Shown piece by piece: positions 47,214-58,483 of a stretch of DNA of 64,000 nucleotides. The translations under genes were made by a program, and so were the position numbers. The stretch's first letter is position 1. Each line of letters begins with the position of its first letter. The stretch is from Stictocephala bisonia (Eukaryota; Arthropoda; Insecta; Hemiptera; Membracidae), in contig JAQJVL010000574.1 in NCBI GenBank assembly GCA_035578905.1, positions 204,501-268,500 on the forward strand. The letters run 5' to 3'. Below the pieces are notes generated by a model, which worked only from the letters and a program-made list of their open reading frames with translations, was not told the DNA's origin and made no database searches.

Positions 47214-47609
47214 ATGTTACGTTCGATTGACTTAGTACTACGGCCGGCACTTCCACTCTAGTAGCTCTTTTCACCTGCCGAAACTAACTTGGACTTTCCA
47301 CATCGCTTCCGTATCGTCACCGACATCCCGTCACTAGCCATCCGCGTCGTCTTCCGATTGGTTGGTCCCGTTTTAATTGGCTATTTGTTACCATATACGA
47401 TAACAATGCACGCACCACGTTGCGCCTCGAACATTTGGAGAGCCACGTTTACTTCCACTTTTTATGATTTAAATTGTTATTGTTAGTTATTATTTTTTGT
47501 ATATAATTTTTATCTTACAAGCCTCAATTTTTTTTCTATCGAATTGTCTTTGCATGGTATAAATAATATAGTTTTGTAATAAATACTCCATTTTGCGTGG
47601 TGTAACTTG
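47214..47609 (+). mobile_element. possible solo LTR or promoter-bearing fragment
   Basis: The block begins TGTTACG and ends GTGTAAC, roughly a TG-to-CA-like inverted pair. It has a GC-rich 5' half with two ATTGG (inverted CCAAT) motifs at about 47357-47383 and an AT-rich 3' half with AATAAA (about 47578). This is how an LTR is organised. No target-site duplication is visible, and the last base is not A, so the call is weak. The short frame at 47289-47486 has no motif. Confidence 0.3.
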
Positions 47610-47734
47610 TATGTAGTGTTTAGTGAATTATTGGTAACTAATGACTACAATCAGGCCGAATTTCATTCGTAGAACTGTACATGTGCAATCAACTGATCGG
47701 AACTGAACATGCGTGTTTGAAAAATGTTTGTTGG

Positions 47735-47870
47735 TCCATTTTATCTCTCGGGGAAGAGGAAGCTGTTCCTGAAAGCTTTTCCAGCTACAATACGTTACTA
47801 TCACAATAAACATGCAATCCAACTCTACAGAGATTTCCACGAGTGTTTTGTGATGCATTCTATGCTATTT
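47735..47870 (+). repeat. divergent single-copy relative of the 166-bp satellite
   Basis: It aligns with the satellite monomer: ATCTCTCGGGGAAGAGGAAG against ATCTCTCAAGGGGAAAGAAG, then CTGTTCCTGAAAGC, ACGTTACTATCA, CAATCCAACTCTACAGA and GATGCATTCTATG in the same order. It sits in a frame of 61 codons in which the related residues FLKA and RYYH line up with FLKA and RYH in the satellite reading. It is not tandem. Confidence 0.65.
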
Positions 47871-48128
47871 TGGGTTTTTTTCTCCAATGGCGTAACTTAT
47901 AGTGAATAATGACTGTATCTGTTGATTAAGCCTCTGCTTGCTTGGAATACTAGAGATTTTTGTTTGTAAAATTTATTTATTCTTCTAAATTACATTCGGC
48001 TGTTACAAAAAATATTTTGAATACATTCTTTATTTATGCTAGATTATAAATATAATGAATTTTTGAGTTCAATATAAATTATAGATAAGCTTATATATAC
48101 CTACGATACATCCCTCATGTCAAACTAA

Positions 48129-48624
48129 CCCTTAACTGGTCACTTGGGGTCATTTGAGACCCCAATAAATATTCTTTTTTCATTTTTGAAATAAATAATA
48201 TTTAATTTCAGGGAATCTTTTAGTAGAGTATAATTTACAAAGTTACATTGAAAATTTATGAAACATTGTTAAACCTTTTTATTAAAAATAAATGTATTGA
48301 TTATTTTATAGACATTAAAAATTTTAAATATTTTAACAATGATAAATTTATGAAACAAAGAAAACACAAAAATAATTTGAAATAGATAACTAAAATTATA
48401 AAATAATTGTGGTATCTTCACACTTTACAGAAGTGACTATTTTTGTAATGCTGATTTTTAAAAATTATAAAAAAACATTCACAGCACCCATTCTGCTTCA
48501 TTTTGATACAAAACATATAGTGGTGCATAGTTAAAAGATTTTTAGTAATATGTGTTTATAAACAAATATACTATAAGTTTACTTTAGCTGGGGTCTCAAA
48601 AGACCCCATGAGACCAGTTAAGGG
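48129..48624. mobile_element. piggyBac-like MITE, TTAA-type
   Basis: Terminal inverted repeats start CCCTTAACTGGTC and include GGGGTC and GAGACCCC; the right end reads GAGACCAGTTAAGGG. The right flank is TTAA (48625-48628) and the left flank CTAA (48125-48128), one change from TTAA. A CCC start and TTAA target duplication are piggyBac features. The 496-bp interior is AT-rich and non-coding, so it would depend on another element's transposase. Confidence 0.6.
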
Positions 48625-48628
48625 TTAA

Positions 48629-49282
48629 ATACATTTCAATTATATTAAAAGTATATTTTATAAAAACTAATGTTACATCAATCTATGTCGCCATAAAACA
48701 CTAACATTAAATTTACAATTGAAAATAGTGAATGTATAAACCAACAGGTTATTTACATTTAAATGTATACATGTCTACGAGTTTAAGAATAAGTAGAAAT
48801 ATTCTCCACGTGATCCCTCTTTAGAGACGTAACAATTTTGTTTATTTAATCTTACAGACGGCCCTTTTCACAAAAAGCCGTTTTGTATTCAGTCCGACCC
48901 TCTCCACACATTCATCACCAATGTTCTCATCGCTACAGTTCTCAGTGGTCCTTTTTACTTCGGATGTAATCAATTTCTCTAATTTTTAATAAGCTAACAG
49001 CATTTTCCCATTCAAGAGATAAAAATAGTTGCAGATCACTTTATAATTAAAAATATCATACCAACATTAAAAATTATCCATTAGAAAAAATATAATTGTG
49101 TGGAATCACCTAAAAATAGCACCGAAGATTCGTCTGTAAAGGCAATAGCGATTAATCGTCATCAAATATGACGTGTCATTTTTGTTTAGTATTAGTTATT
49201 TAATGTTCTACAAATATGTTTTATCCTTGATTATATTAGCCACCAAAAATTTATCATCTAATGGAAATAATTTTTCCAGTAG
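48629..49282. other. AT-rich sequence, no gene seen
   Basis: No supported gene. Confidence 0.5.
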
Positions 49283-50080
49283 TTTGATCAATCAATCAAA
49301 TATATATTTTGCACTGACATTATAAAAATTTATAGCAATCGTCATACCTATCTAAACATCTAAAACATATATCCCACATCAAATCCTCTGTCAAACATAC
49401 ATAATGTACGGTTGTACCATACCATCACTCATATCAAATCCCCACTTCCGACACCGGTTGTCAGTCTTCTTTTGAGACGAGTTTTTAACGCCTTGAGCGT
49501 TGGGGCATTCTTATTGAATCCGGTAACCTTTTGGCAAAACGAACACCAGCGTGTGAGGGCAAGTGTTCTTGGAATATCGTCCTGTGGTTACCAGTTCGGT
49601 AGTTATTTCTGCCCCTAGTGTGGTGTGTATGTATGTCCCGACCACTTGTCATGACACTTTTAGAGATGCAAAATAAGGTTGTCTCCAGTATGTAAAGGCT
49701 AGACAATGTCAACAATTGCAGTTTTTTTAATGTTTCTTTACAGGTTTCTCTGAACTTCAATTGTGCAACAATGCGAACCGCTTGTTTTTGCAATTTAAAT
49801 GCCCTGCTAAACTGATTGTTTGCATAAGCTCCCCACAGCACCATACCGTTGGTGAGATGGGGGTAAATCTAGCCGTAATAGGACGTCAATAGAACTTGAA
49901 TTGGGCAGAATTTTGCTAACGCTCTCAAACAATGCCTACGGTCAATTTGGAGCAAATGTGGTCCATGTGTGAATTCCAGGCCAATCCTCGATCCAGGTTT
50001 ATTCCCAGGAATTTCGTACTTCACATTCTCCTCTAACCTGGTATATCTGCCAGCCAAATGAGTGGTCTCTCCATGTCATC
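49283..50080 (-). mobile_element. 5'-truncated jockey-like non-LTR element, (GATT)n tail
   Basis: On the minus strand a broken reverse transcriptase tail is followed by a 3' region ending in ATATATTTGATTGATTGATC (plus about 49284-49303), the same tail type as the element at 2419-4543. The two may belong to the same family. Confidence 0.75.
49450..50057 (-). pseudogene. reverse transcriptase C-terminal remnant
   Basis: The upstream piece (49869-50057) ends with VLLTSYYG and a stop. The next codons in the same frame read IYPHLTNG and run into the second piece (49485-49844), which holds MVLWGAY, LQKQAVRI and a DIHTHHTRGRNNYRTG segment. These are the conserved order at the C-terminus of jockey-like polymerases. 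A last frame change after RMPQ is followed by ALKTRLKRRL. One nonsense codon and at least one frameshift make it a pseudogene. Confidence 0.8.
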
Positions 50081-50139
50081 ATACTTTTAAAGGCTTATTG
50101 TATGTATTCTAAAAATAAACATCAATAGCATTATCATAT

Positions 50140-50265
50140 ACAGGGTGTAACTAAAAAGGTGTCTTGGCTGTATTTATTCGGATTCTACGCCTAATTTAAA
50201 CTAGAAAGTTAAAGTAACATTTTATTGAATTCCGCTCCATTTATTTTCTATGTGTATATTTGTGT
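50140..50265 (+). repeat. dispersed repeat with AGGGTGTAACTAAAAAGGTG start, copy 2
   Basis: It aligns with 18231-18360 in the same orientation over about 125 bp and then diverges. Confidence 0.6.
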
Positions 50266-50274
50266 TTTCAATCT

Positions 50275-50470
50275 TACTATTATGTAAAAATCTAGTGGTG
50301 TCTGTCAGTTTGTGTGTATGTTATACTCAATCACGCCAAAACTACTTAACCCATTCAGATGTAATTTTGCATGTACGTTTTTAGGGTTTCTGGTTAATAT
50401 ATAGGCATATCTGTATTTTGACATTCTAAAAGGGCACCACACCAGTGGCTCTGAGAAGTATCGATGCCAC
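50275..50470 (+). mobile_element. possible Helitron-like 5' relic
   Basis: It starts with an A then TCTTACTATTATGTAAAAATC, followed by GTGTCTGTCAGTTTGTGTG and CACGCCAAAACTACTTAACC. This arrangement is common at the 5' end of insect Helitron-type repeats. No CTAG-type 3' end with a hairpin was found downstream, so it is a tentative fragment. Confidence 0.35.
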
Positions 50471-50984
50471 TTACGAGTATTTAGACTTTACCACTTACCA
50501 TCTGGAATTGTAATTACGGGAATTAGAACAGTATCTTTGTGTTTATTTTTGCTACTCGTATTTTGCCCACATGATGTCATGGGAGATATATGTGATACAT
50601 CCCGTCTTTTTTTCAAAGTACCATGATCCGAAGTCAATATCGTACCGAACTTTAGCCAAAACGCACTTCAGCGTGTTCTGGAAAAAGACAGAAAAAGAGA
50701 GACTGCTGGTGCTATCTGTGAAGACAGATCAAGAACTAATTTCATAAAGTAGAACAATCTGCTTCACGGGCCCCATATGAAGAGGCAGTCTTCTTTTAAT
50801 ACCTTAAGCTACTGAAATATCTATATTTACTCAATATTCTAAGAATCGAGTACACGATTGTAACCTGTTACAACAGTACCATTTTTATCGTTTAAATAAA
50901 CTATTTAAGTGTACAAGAATACGATTGTTCATCAGATCTGGCGTGTAGGCTTTGGTCTGGATTTACTGTTACTGTATTTAACCT

Positions 50985-51080
50985 CACACGCCATATGGTA
51001 ACTACTGTAAGTCCTAGCGTGCACTTGATTACCAAGTGTGTAAGTGGTGGTTTGGCCCGGGTCGAGCGACTGATTATCTG
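50985..51080 (+). repeat. divergent single monomer of the 105-bp repeat
   Basis: CATATGGTAACTACTGTAAG, GTGCACTTGATTACCAA, GTAAGTGGTGGTTTGGC and CGAGCGACTGATTA follow the same order as in the 29-kb array. It is not tandem and is clearly older than the array units. Confidence 0.7.
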
Positions 51081-51841
51081 CAAGGCCAATTGATTTCTGC
51101 CAACTGTTAGGTCAAAAGGCACACGATTTCTCATTACGTAAATTGTCACGAGCAATCCAACTTGCATAAATTTACGTGTTTCTACTTTATAAACTGTGAA
51201 GCATGAACCTAATATAGACAGAATTACTTTATTGTTAGTATAAAACATAACATAATTTCGCATGATTTCTTATTAAGCTATTTCTTCAATCATTTATTCA
51301 TTTATTCGTGGCCACTGCCGTACTTTATGTTACATATAAAGAACAAATTAATTAATTAAAATGAGTAATGATAAATTAAAGGTAATTTTACACAACCCTT
51401 ACAATCCAAATGTGATAACTTCAGTATAAGTTATAAATGGCAAAGTTAACGATTCAAATTATAGTTATAAACATTTATGTTATAGCTAAAAATTAGTGCT
51501 ATTTATACTTTATTCGTTACTTTTCGAACAAAATAATTTTAATAAATTAAGTTTTACGGATACAGAATAAATTAAGTGTAACAGCATGTTTAGCCTGGTA
51601 AAGATTTGATCAGATTTGTTCTTTGGCCGGGAGTGGAGTTTGCGAATAACACCAAAGAATGTTCCTATAAATTACTTTTTCAATCTCGTGTTTACAAAAA
51701 AATCTAAACAAATTAAATATAAAATTGAAATTTGCTTCTGACTATAATCTCTAATAAATCAAGTAAAGATCTTAACATAATGTCTAACTCAAAGGAACAT
51801 TGCCAATGTTATCTGTAAAAGTGCATTAGGCTATGAAAAAT
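51081..51841. other. AT-rich sequence, no gene seen
   Basis: No supported gene. Confidence 0.5.
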
Positions 51842-54800
51842 CAGCCACTGGTAACTGTTCCTAGTGAAGGAGTTCCCTTTGTGTGCTGAACTAATCTGTG
51901 CTTGGTGCCCATGGAACATTAGTCACTGGTAACTGTTCGTAGTGAAGGAGTTCCCTTTGTGTGCTGAGCTAATCTGTGCTTGGTGCCCATGGAACATCAG
52001 CCACTGGTAACTGTTCCTAATGAAGGAGTTCGCTTTGTGTGCTGAGCTAATCTGTGCTTGGTGCCCATGGAACATCAGCCACTGGTAACTGTTCCTAGTG
52101 AAGGAGTTCCCTTTGTGTGCTCAACTAAACTGTGCTTAGTGCCCATGGAACATTAGTCACTGGTAACTGTTCCTAGTGAAGGAGTTCCCTTTGTGTGCTG
52201 AAGTAATCTGTGCTTAATGCCCATGGAACATTAGTCACTGGTAACTGTTCCTAGTGAAGGAGTTCCCTTTGTGTGCTAAACTAATCTGTCCTTGGTACCC
52301 ATGGAACATTAGTCACTGGTAACTGTTCCTAGTGAAGGAGTTCCCTTTGTGTGCTGAGCTAATCTGTGCTTGGTGCCCATGGAACATCAGCCACTGGTAA
52401 CTGTTCCTAGTGAAGGAGTTCCCTTTGTGTGCTGAGCTAATCTGTGCTTGGTGCCCATGGAACATCAGTCACTGGTAACTGTTTCTAGTCAAGGAGTTCC
52501 CTTTGTGTGCTGAACTAATCTGTGCTTGGTGCCCATGGAACATTAGTCACTGGTAACTGTTCCTAGTGAAGGAGTTCCCTTTGTGTGCTGAACTAATCTG
52601 TGCTTGGTGCCCATAGAACATTAGTCACTGGTAACTGTTCCTAGTGAAGGAGTTCCCTTTGTGTGCTGAACTAATCTGTGCTTGTTGCCCATGGAATATT
52701 AGTCACTGGTAACTGTTCCTAGTGAAGGAGTTCCCTTTGTGTGCTGAACTAATCTGTGCTTGGTGCCCAAGGAACATCAGCCACTAGTAACTGTTCCTAG
52801 TGAAGGAGTTCCCTTTGTGTGATGAACTAATCTGTGCTTGGTGCCCATGGAACATTAGTCACTGGTAACTGTTCCTAGTGAAGGAGTTCCCTTTGTGTGC
52901 TAAAATAATCTGTACTTGGTGCCCATGGAACATTAGTCACTGGTAACTGTTCCTAGTGAAGGAGTTCCCTTTGTGTGCTGAACTAATCTGTGCTTGGTGC
53001 CCAGGGAACATCAGCCACTGGTAACTAACTGTTCCTAGTGAAGGAGTTCCCTTTGTGTGCTGAACTAATCTGTGCTTGGTGCCCATGGAACATTAGTCAC
53101 TGGTAACTAACTGTTCCTAGTGAAGGAGTTCCCTTTGTGTGCTGAACTAATCTGTGCTTGGTGCCCAGGGAACATCAGCCACTGGTAACTAACTGTTCCT
53201 AGTGAAGGAGTTCCCTTTGTGTGCTGAACTAATCTGTGCTTGGTGCCCATGGAACATTAGCCACTGGTAACTGTTCCTAGTGAAGGAGTTCCCTTTGTGT
53301 GATGAACTAATCTGTGCTTGGTGCCCATGGAACATTAGCCACTGGTAACTGTTCCTAGTGAAGGAGTTCCCTTTGTGTGCTGAACTAATCTGTGCTTGGT
53401 GCCCATGGAACATCAGTCACTGGTAACTGTTCCTAGTGAAGGAGTTCCCTTTGTGTGCTGAACTAATCTATATGCTTGGTGCCCATGGAACATCAGCCAC
53501 TGGTAACTGTTCCTAGTGAAGGAGTTTCCTTTGTGTGCTGAGCTAATCTGTGCTTGGTGCCCAGGGAACATCAGCCACTGGTAACTAACTGTTCCTAGTG
53601 AAGGAGTTCCCTTTGTGTGCTGAACTAATCTGTGCTTGGTGCCCATGGAACATTAGCCACTGGTAACTGTTCCTAGTGAAGGAGTTCCCTTTGTGTGATG
53701 AACTAATCTGTGCTTGGTGCCCATGGAACATTAGCCACTGGTAACTGTTCCTAGTGAAGGAGTTCCCTTTGTGTGCTGACCTAATATGTGCTTGGTGCCC
53801 ATGGAACATTAGCCACTGGTAACTGTTCCTAGTGAAGGAGTTCCCTTTGTGTGCTGAACTAATCTGTGCTTGGTGCCCAGGGAACATTAGTCACTGGTAA
53901 CTGTTCCTAGTGAAGGAGTTCCCTTTGTGTGCTGAACTAATCTGTGCTTGGTGCCCAGGGAACATCAGCCACTGGTAACTAACTGTTCCTAGTGAAGGAG
54001 TTCCCTTTGTGTGCTGAACTAATCTGTGCTTGGTGCCCATGGAACATTAGCCACTGGTAACTGTTCCTAGTGAAGGAGTTCCCTTTGTGTGATGAACTAA
54101 TCTGTGCTTGGTGCCCATGGAACATTAGCCACTGGTAACTGTTCCTAGTGAAGGAGTTCCCTTTGTGTGCTGAACTAATCTGTGCTTGGTGCCCAGGGAA
54201 CATCAGCCACTGGTAACTAACTGTTCCTAGTGAAGGAGTTCCCTTTGTGTGCTGAACTAATCTGTGCTTGGTGCCCATGGAACATTAGCCACTGGTAACT
54301 GTTCCTAGTGAAGGAGTTCCCTTTGTGTGCTGACCTAATATGTGCTTGGTGCCCATGGAACATCAGTCACTGGTAACTGTTCCTAATGAAGGAGTTCCCT
54401 TTGTGTGCTGAACTAATCTATATGCTTGGTGCCCATGGAACATCAGCCACTGGTAACTGTTCCTAGTGAAGGAGTTTCCTTTGTGTGCTGAGCTAATCTG
54501 TGCTTGGTGCCCATGGAACATCAGCCACTGGTAACTGTTCCTAGTGAAGGAGTTCCCTTTGTGTGCTGAACTAATCTGTGCTTGGTGCCCATGGAACATT
54601 AGTCACTGGTAACTGTTCCTAGTGAAGGAGTTCCCCCTTTGTGTGCTGAACTAATCTGTGCTTGGTGCCCATGGAACATTAGTCACTGGTAACTGTTCCT
54701 AGTGAAGGAGTTCCCTTTGTGTGCTGAACTAATCTGTGCTTGGTGCCCAAGGAACATCAGCCACTAGAAACTGTTCCTAGTGAAGGAGTTCCCTTTGTGT

Positions 54801-57172
54801 GCTGAGCTAATCTGTGCTTGGTGCCCAGGGAAAATCAGCCACTGGTAACTAACTGTTCCTAGTGAAGGAGTTCCCTTTGTGTGCTGAACTAATCTGTGCT
54901 TGGTGCCCATGGAACATTAGTCACTGGTAACTGTTCCTAGTGAAGGAGTTCCCTTTGTGTGCTGAACTAATCTGTGCTTGTTGCCCATGGAATATTAGTC
55001 ACTGGTAACTGTTCCTAGTGAAGGAGTTCCCTTTGTGTGATGAACTAATCTGTGCTTGGTGCCCATGGAACATTAGTCACTGGTAACTGTTCCTAGTGAA
55101 GGAGTTCCCTTTGTGTGCTAAAATAATCTGTACTTGGTGCCCATGGAACATTAGTCACTGGTAACTGTTCCTAGTAAAGGAGTTCCCTTTGTGTGCTGAA
55201 CTAATCTGTGCTTGGTGCCCATGGAACATTAGCCACTGGTAACTGTTCCTAGTGAAGGAGTTCCCTTTGTGTGATGAACTAATCTGTGCTTGGTGCCCAT
55301 GGAACATTAGCCACTGGTAACTGTTCCTAGTGAAGGAGTTCCCTTTGTGTGCTGACCTAATATGTGCTTGGTGCCCATGGAACATCAGTCACTGGTAACT
55401 GTTCCTAGTGAAGGAGTTCCCTTTGTGTGCTGAACTAATCTATATGCTTGGTGCCCATGGAACATCAGCCACTGGTAACTGTTCCTAGTGAAGGAGTTTC
55501 CTTTGTGTGCTGAGCTAATCTATTCTTGGTGCCCATGGAACATCAGCCACTGGTAACTGTTCCCAGTGGAAGGAGTTCCCTTTGTGTGCTGAACTAATCT
55601 GTACTTGGTGCCCATGGAACATTAGTCACTGGTAACTGTTCCTAGTGAAGGAGTTCCCTTTGTGTGCTGAACTAATCTGTACTTGGTGCCCATGGAACAT
55701 CAGTCACTAGTAACTATTCTCAGTGGAAGGAGTTCCCTTTGTGTGCTGAACTAATCTGTGCTTGGTGCCCATGGAACATTAGTCACTAGTAACTATTCTC
55801 AGTGGAAGGAGTTGCCTTTGTGTGCTGAACTAATCTGTGCTTGGTGCCCATGGAACATTAGTCACTGGTAACTGTTCCTAGTGAAGGAGTTCCCTTTCTG
55901 TGCTGAACTAATCTGTACTTGGTGCCCATGGAACATTAGTCACTGGTAACTGTTCCTAGTGAAGGAGTTCCCTTTGTGTGCTGAACTAATCTGTGCTTGG
56001 TGCCCATGGAACATTAGTCACTAGTAACTGTTCTCAGTGGAAGGAGTTGCCTTTGTGTGCTGAACTAATCTGTGCTTGGTGCCCATGGAACATTAGTCAC
56101 TAGTAACTATTCTCAGTGGAAGGAGTTCCCTTTGTGTGCTGAGCTAATCTGTACTTGGTGCCCATGGAACATTAGTCACTGGTAACTGTTCCTAGTGAAG
56201 GAGTTCCCTTTGTGTGCTGAACTAATCTGTACTTGGTGCCCATGGAACATTAGTCACTGGTAACTGTTCCTAGTGAAGGAGTTCCCTTTGTGTGCTGAAC
56301 TAATCTGTACTTTGTGCCCATGGAACTTCAGTCACTAGTAACTATTCTCAGTGAAAGGAGTTCCCTTTATGTGCTGAACTAATGTGTTCTATATTCTCGT
56401 GGAACATTAGTCACTAGTAACTATTCTCAGTGGAAGGAGTTCCCTTTGTGTGCTGAGCTAATCTGTGCTTGGTTCCCGTGGAACATTAGTCACTGGTAAA
56501 TGTGCTCAGTGGAAGGAGTTCCCTTTGTGTGCTGAACTAATCTATATGCTTGGTGCCCATGGAACATCAGTGACTGGTAACTGTTCTCAGTGGAAGGAGT
56601 TTCCTTTGTGTACTGAGCTAATCTATTCTTGGTGCCCATGGAACATCAGTCACTGGTAACTTTTCTCAGTGGAAGGAATTCCCTTTGTGTGCAAAACTAA
56701 TCCGTTCTTGATTCTCGTGGAACATTAGTTACTAGTAACTATTCTCAGTGGAAGGAGTTCCCTTTGTGTGCTGAATTAATATGTGCTTGGTGCCTATGGA
56801 ACATCAGTCACTAGTAACTGTTCTCAGTGGCAGGAGTTCCCTTTGTGTGCTGAGCTAATCTGTGCTTGGTGCCCATGGAACATCAGTCAATAGTAACTGT
56901 TCTCAGTGGAAGGAGTTCCCTTTGTGTGCTGAGCTAATCTTTGCTTGGTACCCATGGAACATCAGTCACTAGTAACTGTTCTCAGTGGAAGGAGTTTCCT
57001 TTGTGTACTGATCTAATCTGTGCTTGGTGCCCATGGAACATCAGTCAATAGTAACTGTTCTCAGTGGAAGGAGTTCCCTTTGTGTGCTGAGCTAATCTGT
57101 GCTTGGTGCCCATGGAACATCAGTCACTAGTAACTGTTGTCAGTGGAAGGAGTTCCCTTTGGGTGCGGAGCT
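51842..57172 (+). repeat. 78-bp tandem array, about 68 units
   Basis: Units of 78 bp contain GTGAAGGAGTTCCCTTTGTG, TGCTTGGTGCCCATGGAACA and CACTGGTAACTGTTC. There are two subtypes: units before about 55.5 kb read GTTCCTAGTGAAGG, while units towards the right end mostly read TTCTCAGTGGAAGG. Insert variants with a TAAC duplication (GGTAACTAACTG) at 53185, 53581 and 53975 show a longer period of about 395 bp. Since 78 is divisible by 3, minus-strand frames with a 26-residue period appear wherever no indel occurs. They are artefacts. Confidence 0.95.
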
Positions 57173-58205
57173 AATATATGCCAATGATATTCAGAAATGG
57201 TATTATGTTGAGTAATATACTGGACTCGTCCCTTTGTAGCTGACGGGTTTTTGGATCTAAAATCATAATGCACGAGTGGTAATGCATGATCCGCTGCGTA
57301 TTATAAATTGTCATACTGGTAAATAAATGTGTAACTAAAATTAAGTAAGACTGAAATAACATGTTTTTGAACATAGGTAGAAAAATGAATTGCCTAATGA
57401 AAAGAGGTTATGATAAAATTGGGTTTAATGAATGGTTGAATCTTATTATATGACACATCAAAGGAAATTATGTAAATAAGTAACAACAATTCATATTAAG
57501 TGAACTCAAACCCCTCATTTGTTTGTCACATTACGCAATCAGTCCTACACTAAGGGTAATATATAGGATTATTCAGTCCTGATTTCGGTTGAGTGAAAAA
57601 GTTTTTATTTTATGTTTAGCACTGGGAGACCGAGCTTCACTCAGTTTAATTTCGCAAATTGAACAGGTAACATCCATATCTCCCAGAGGATCCTGAGAAT
57701 CGTTTGGTGTTGCTCAACTTTGTAGGTTTTAATAAATGTTGTTTCGAAGGTCTTCCGCGTTTACCTTTAGCCCATTTTGTAGAACTCGTCCTGTGGCCTC
57801 GTGGGGAAAAGTTCGGTCTTCGGCCTCACCAAGGCATTTTGCTACAGTTCCGTTTGTGGATCTCAGCATGTCGACTCGTGAGGAAGATTGGCCTTCGGCC
57901 TCGCCAGAATTCTTAAGTAGTATAACCATGAGTTATTTTGCTTTTATTTATATCCAGAGGCTTTTGCCACAATGGTTTCAAATATAATCGAGCGTTGCTG
58001 TTCCTTGGGCGAAAAATTAGTGGGGATCCTGTTATTGCACGCAGCTAGGTGCACTGGCACTGTTTTGGAAATTACCTTTAAAAGACATTAGTCCTCAGGT
58101 TAGGTGTTACAGAGGGCTTCTTGAACCTAAATTTACCTGGTATAATATGTTCTACTTAAACTTTTAACTTTCTTAGATTATAATTACGTAAAACTCTTAC
58201 TATTT
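57173..58205. other. AT-rich to mixed sequence with a short direct repeat, no gene seen
   Basis: No supported gene. About 57798-57842 and 57868-57912 are diverged direct copies (CTTCGGCCTC at 57818 and 57893, 75 bp apart), the only GC-rich part. Three overlapping short frames there lack motifs. Confidence 0.5.
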
Positions 58206-58483
58206 TAGTCCTTAGGCCAATTCTACAAAAATAATTTTACCAGGAAAGTTTTACGGGAGTTTTCAAAATTAGTAATTTATATATTTTAATGTGCTTTTTC
58301 TGAATATCACTTTGCCACCTCGTATTGCACGTCCAAATTGAACAAAATTGTCAGTATGGTGGGGCAAACAGCAAATATACGAGGTGGCAAAGTTGAAATT
58401 CTTAAGGAGCACATCGAAATAAAATAGCTAATTCTCAAAACTCCCGGAAAACTTTCCTGGTAAAACGACCAAATTACTGGACT
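58206..58483. mobile_element. foldback MITE-like element
   Basis: Arms at 58206-58324 and 58378-58483 are inverted copies sharing TTTACCAGGAAAGTTTT, CGGGAGTTTT, ATGTGCT and CTTTGCCACCTCGTA, with a 53-bp spacer. The ends read AGTCC and GGACT. It has no coding capacity and its superfamily is unknown. Confidence 0.75.

Noticed and set aside
53189..55385. Minus-strand frames with a 26-residue repeat as a gene family
   Set aside because: The 78-bp unit is divisible by 3; frames start and stop wherever unit indels occur.
57704..57987. Small gene in the GC-rich patch
   Set aside because: Three overlapping short frames on both strands and an internal 75-bp direct repeat; no motif and no splice context.
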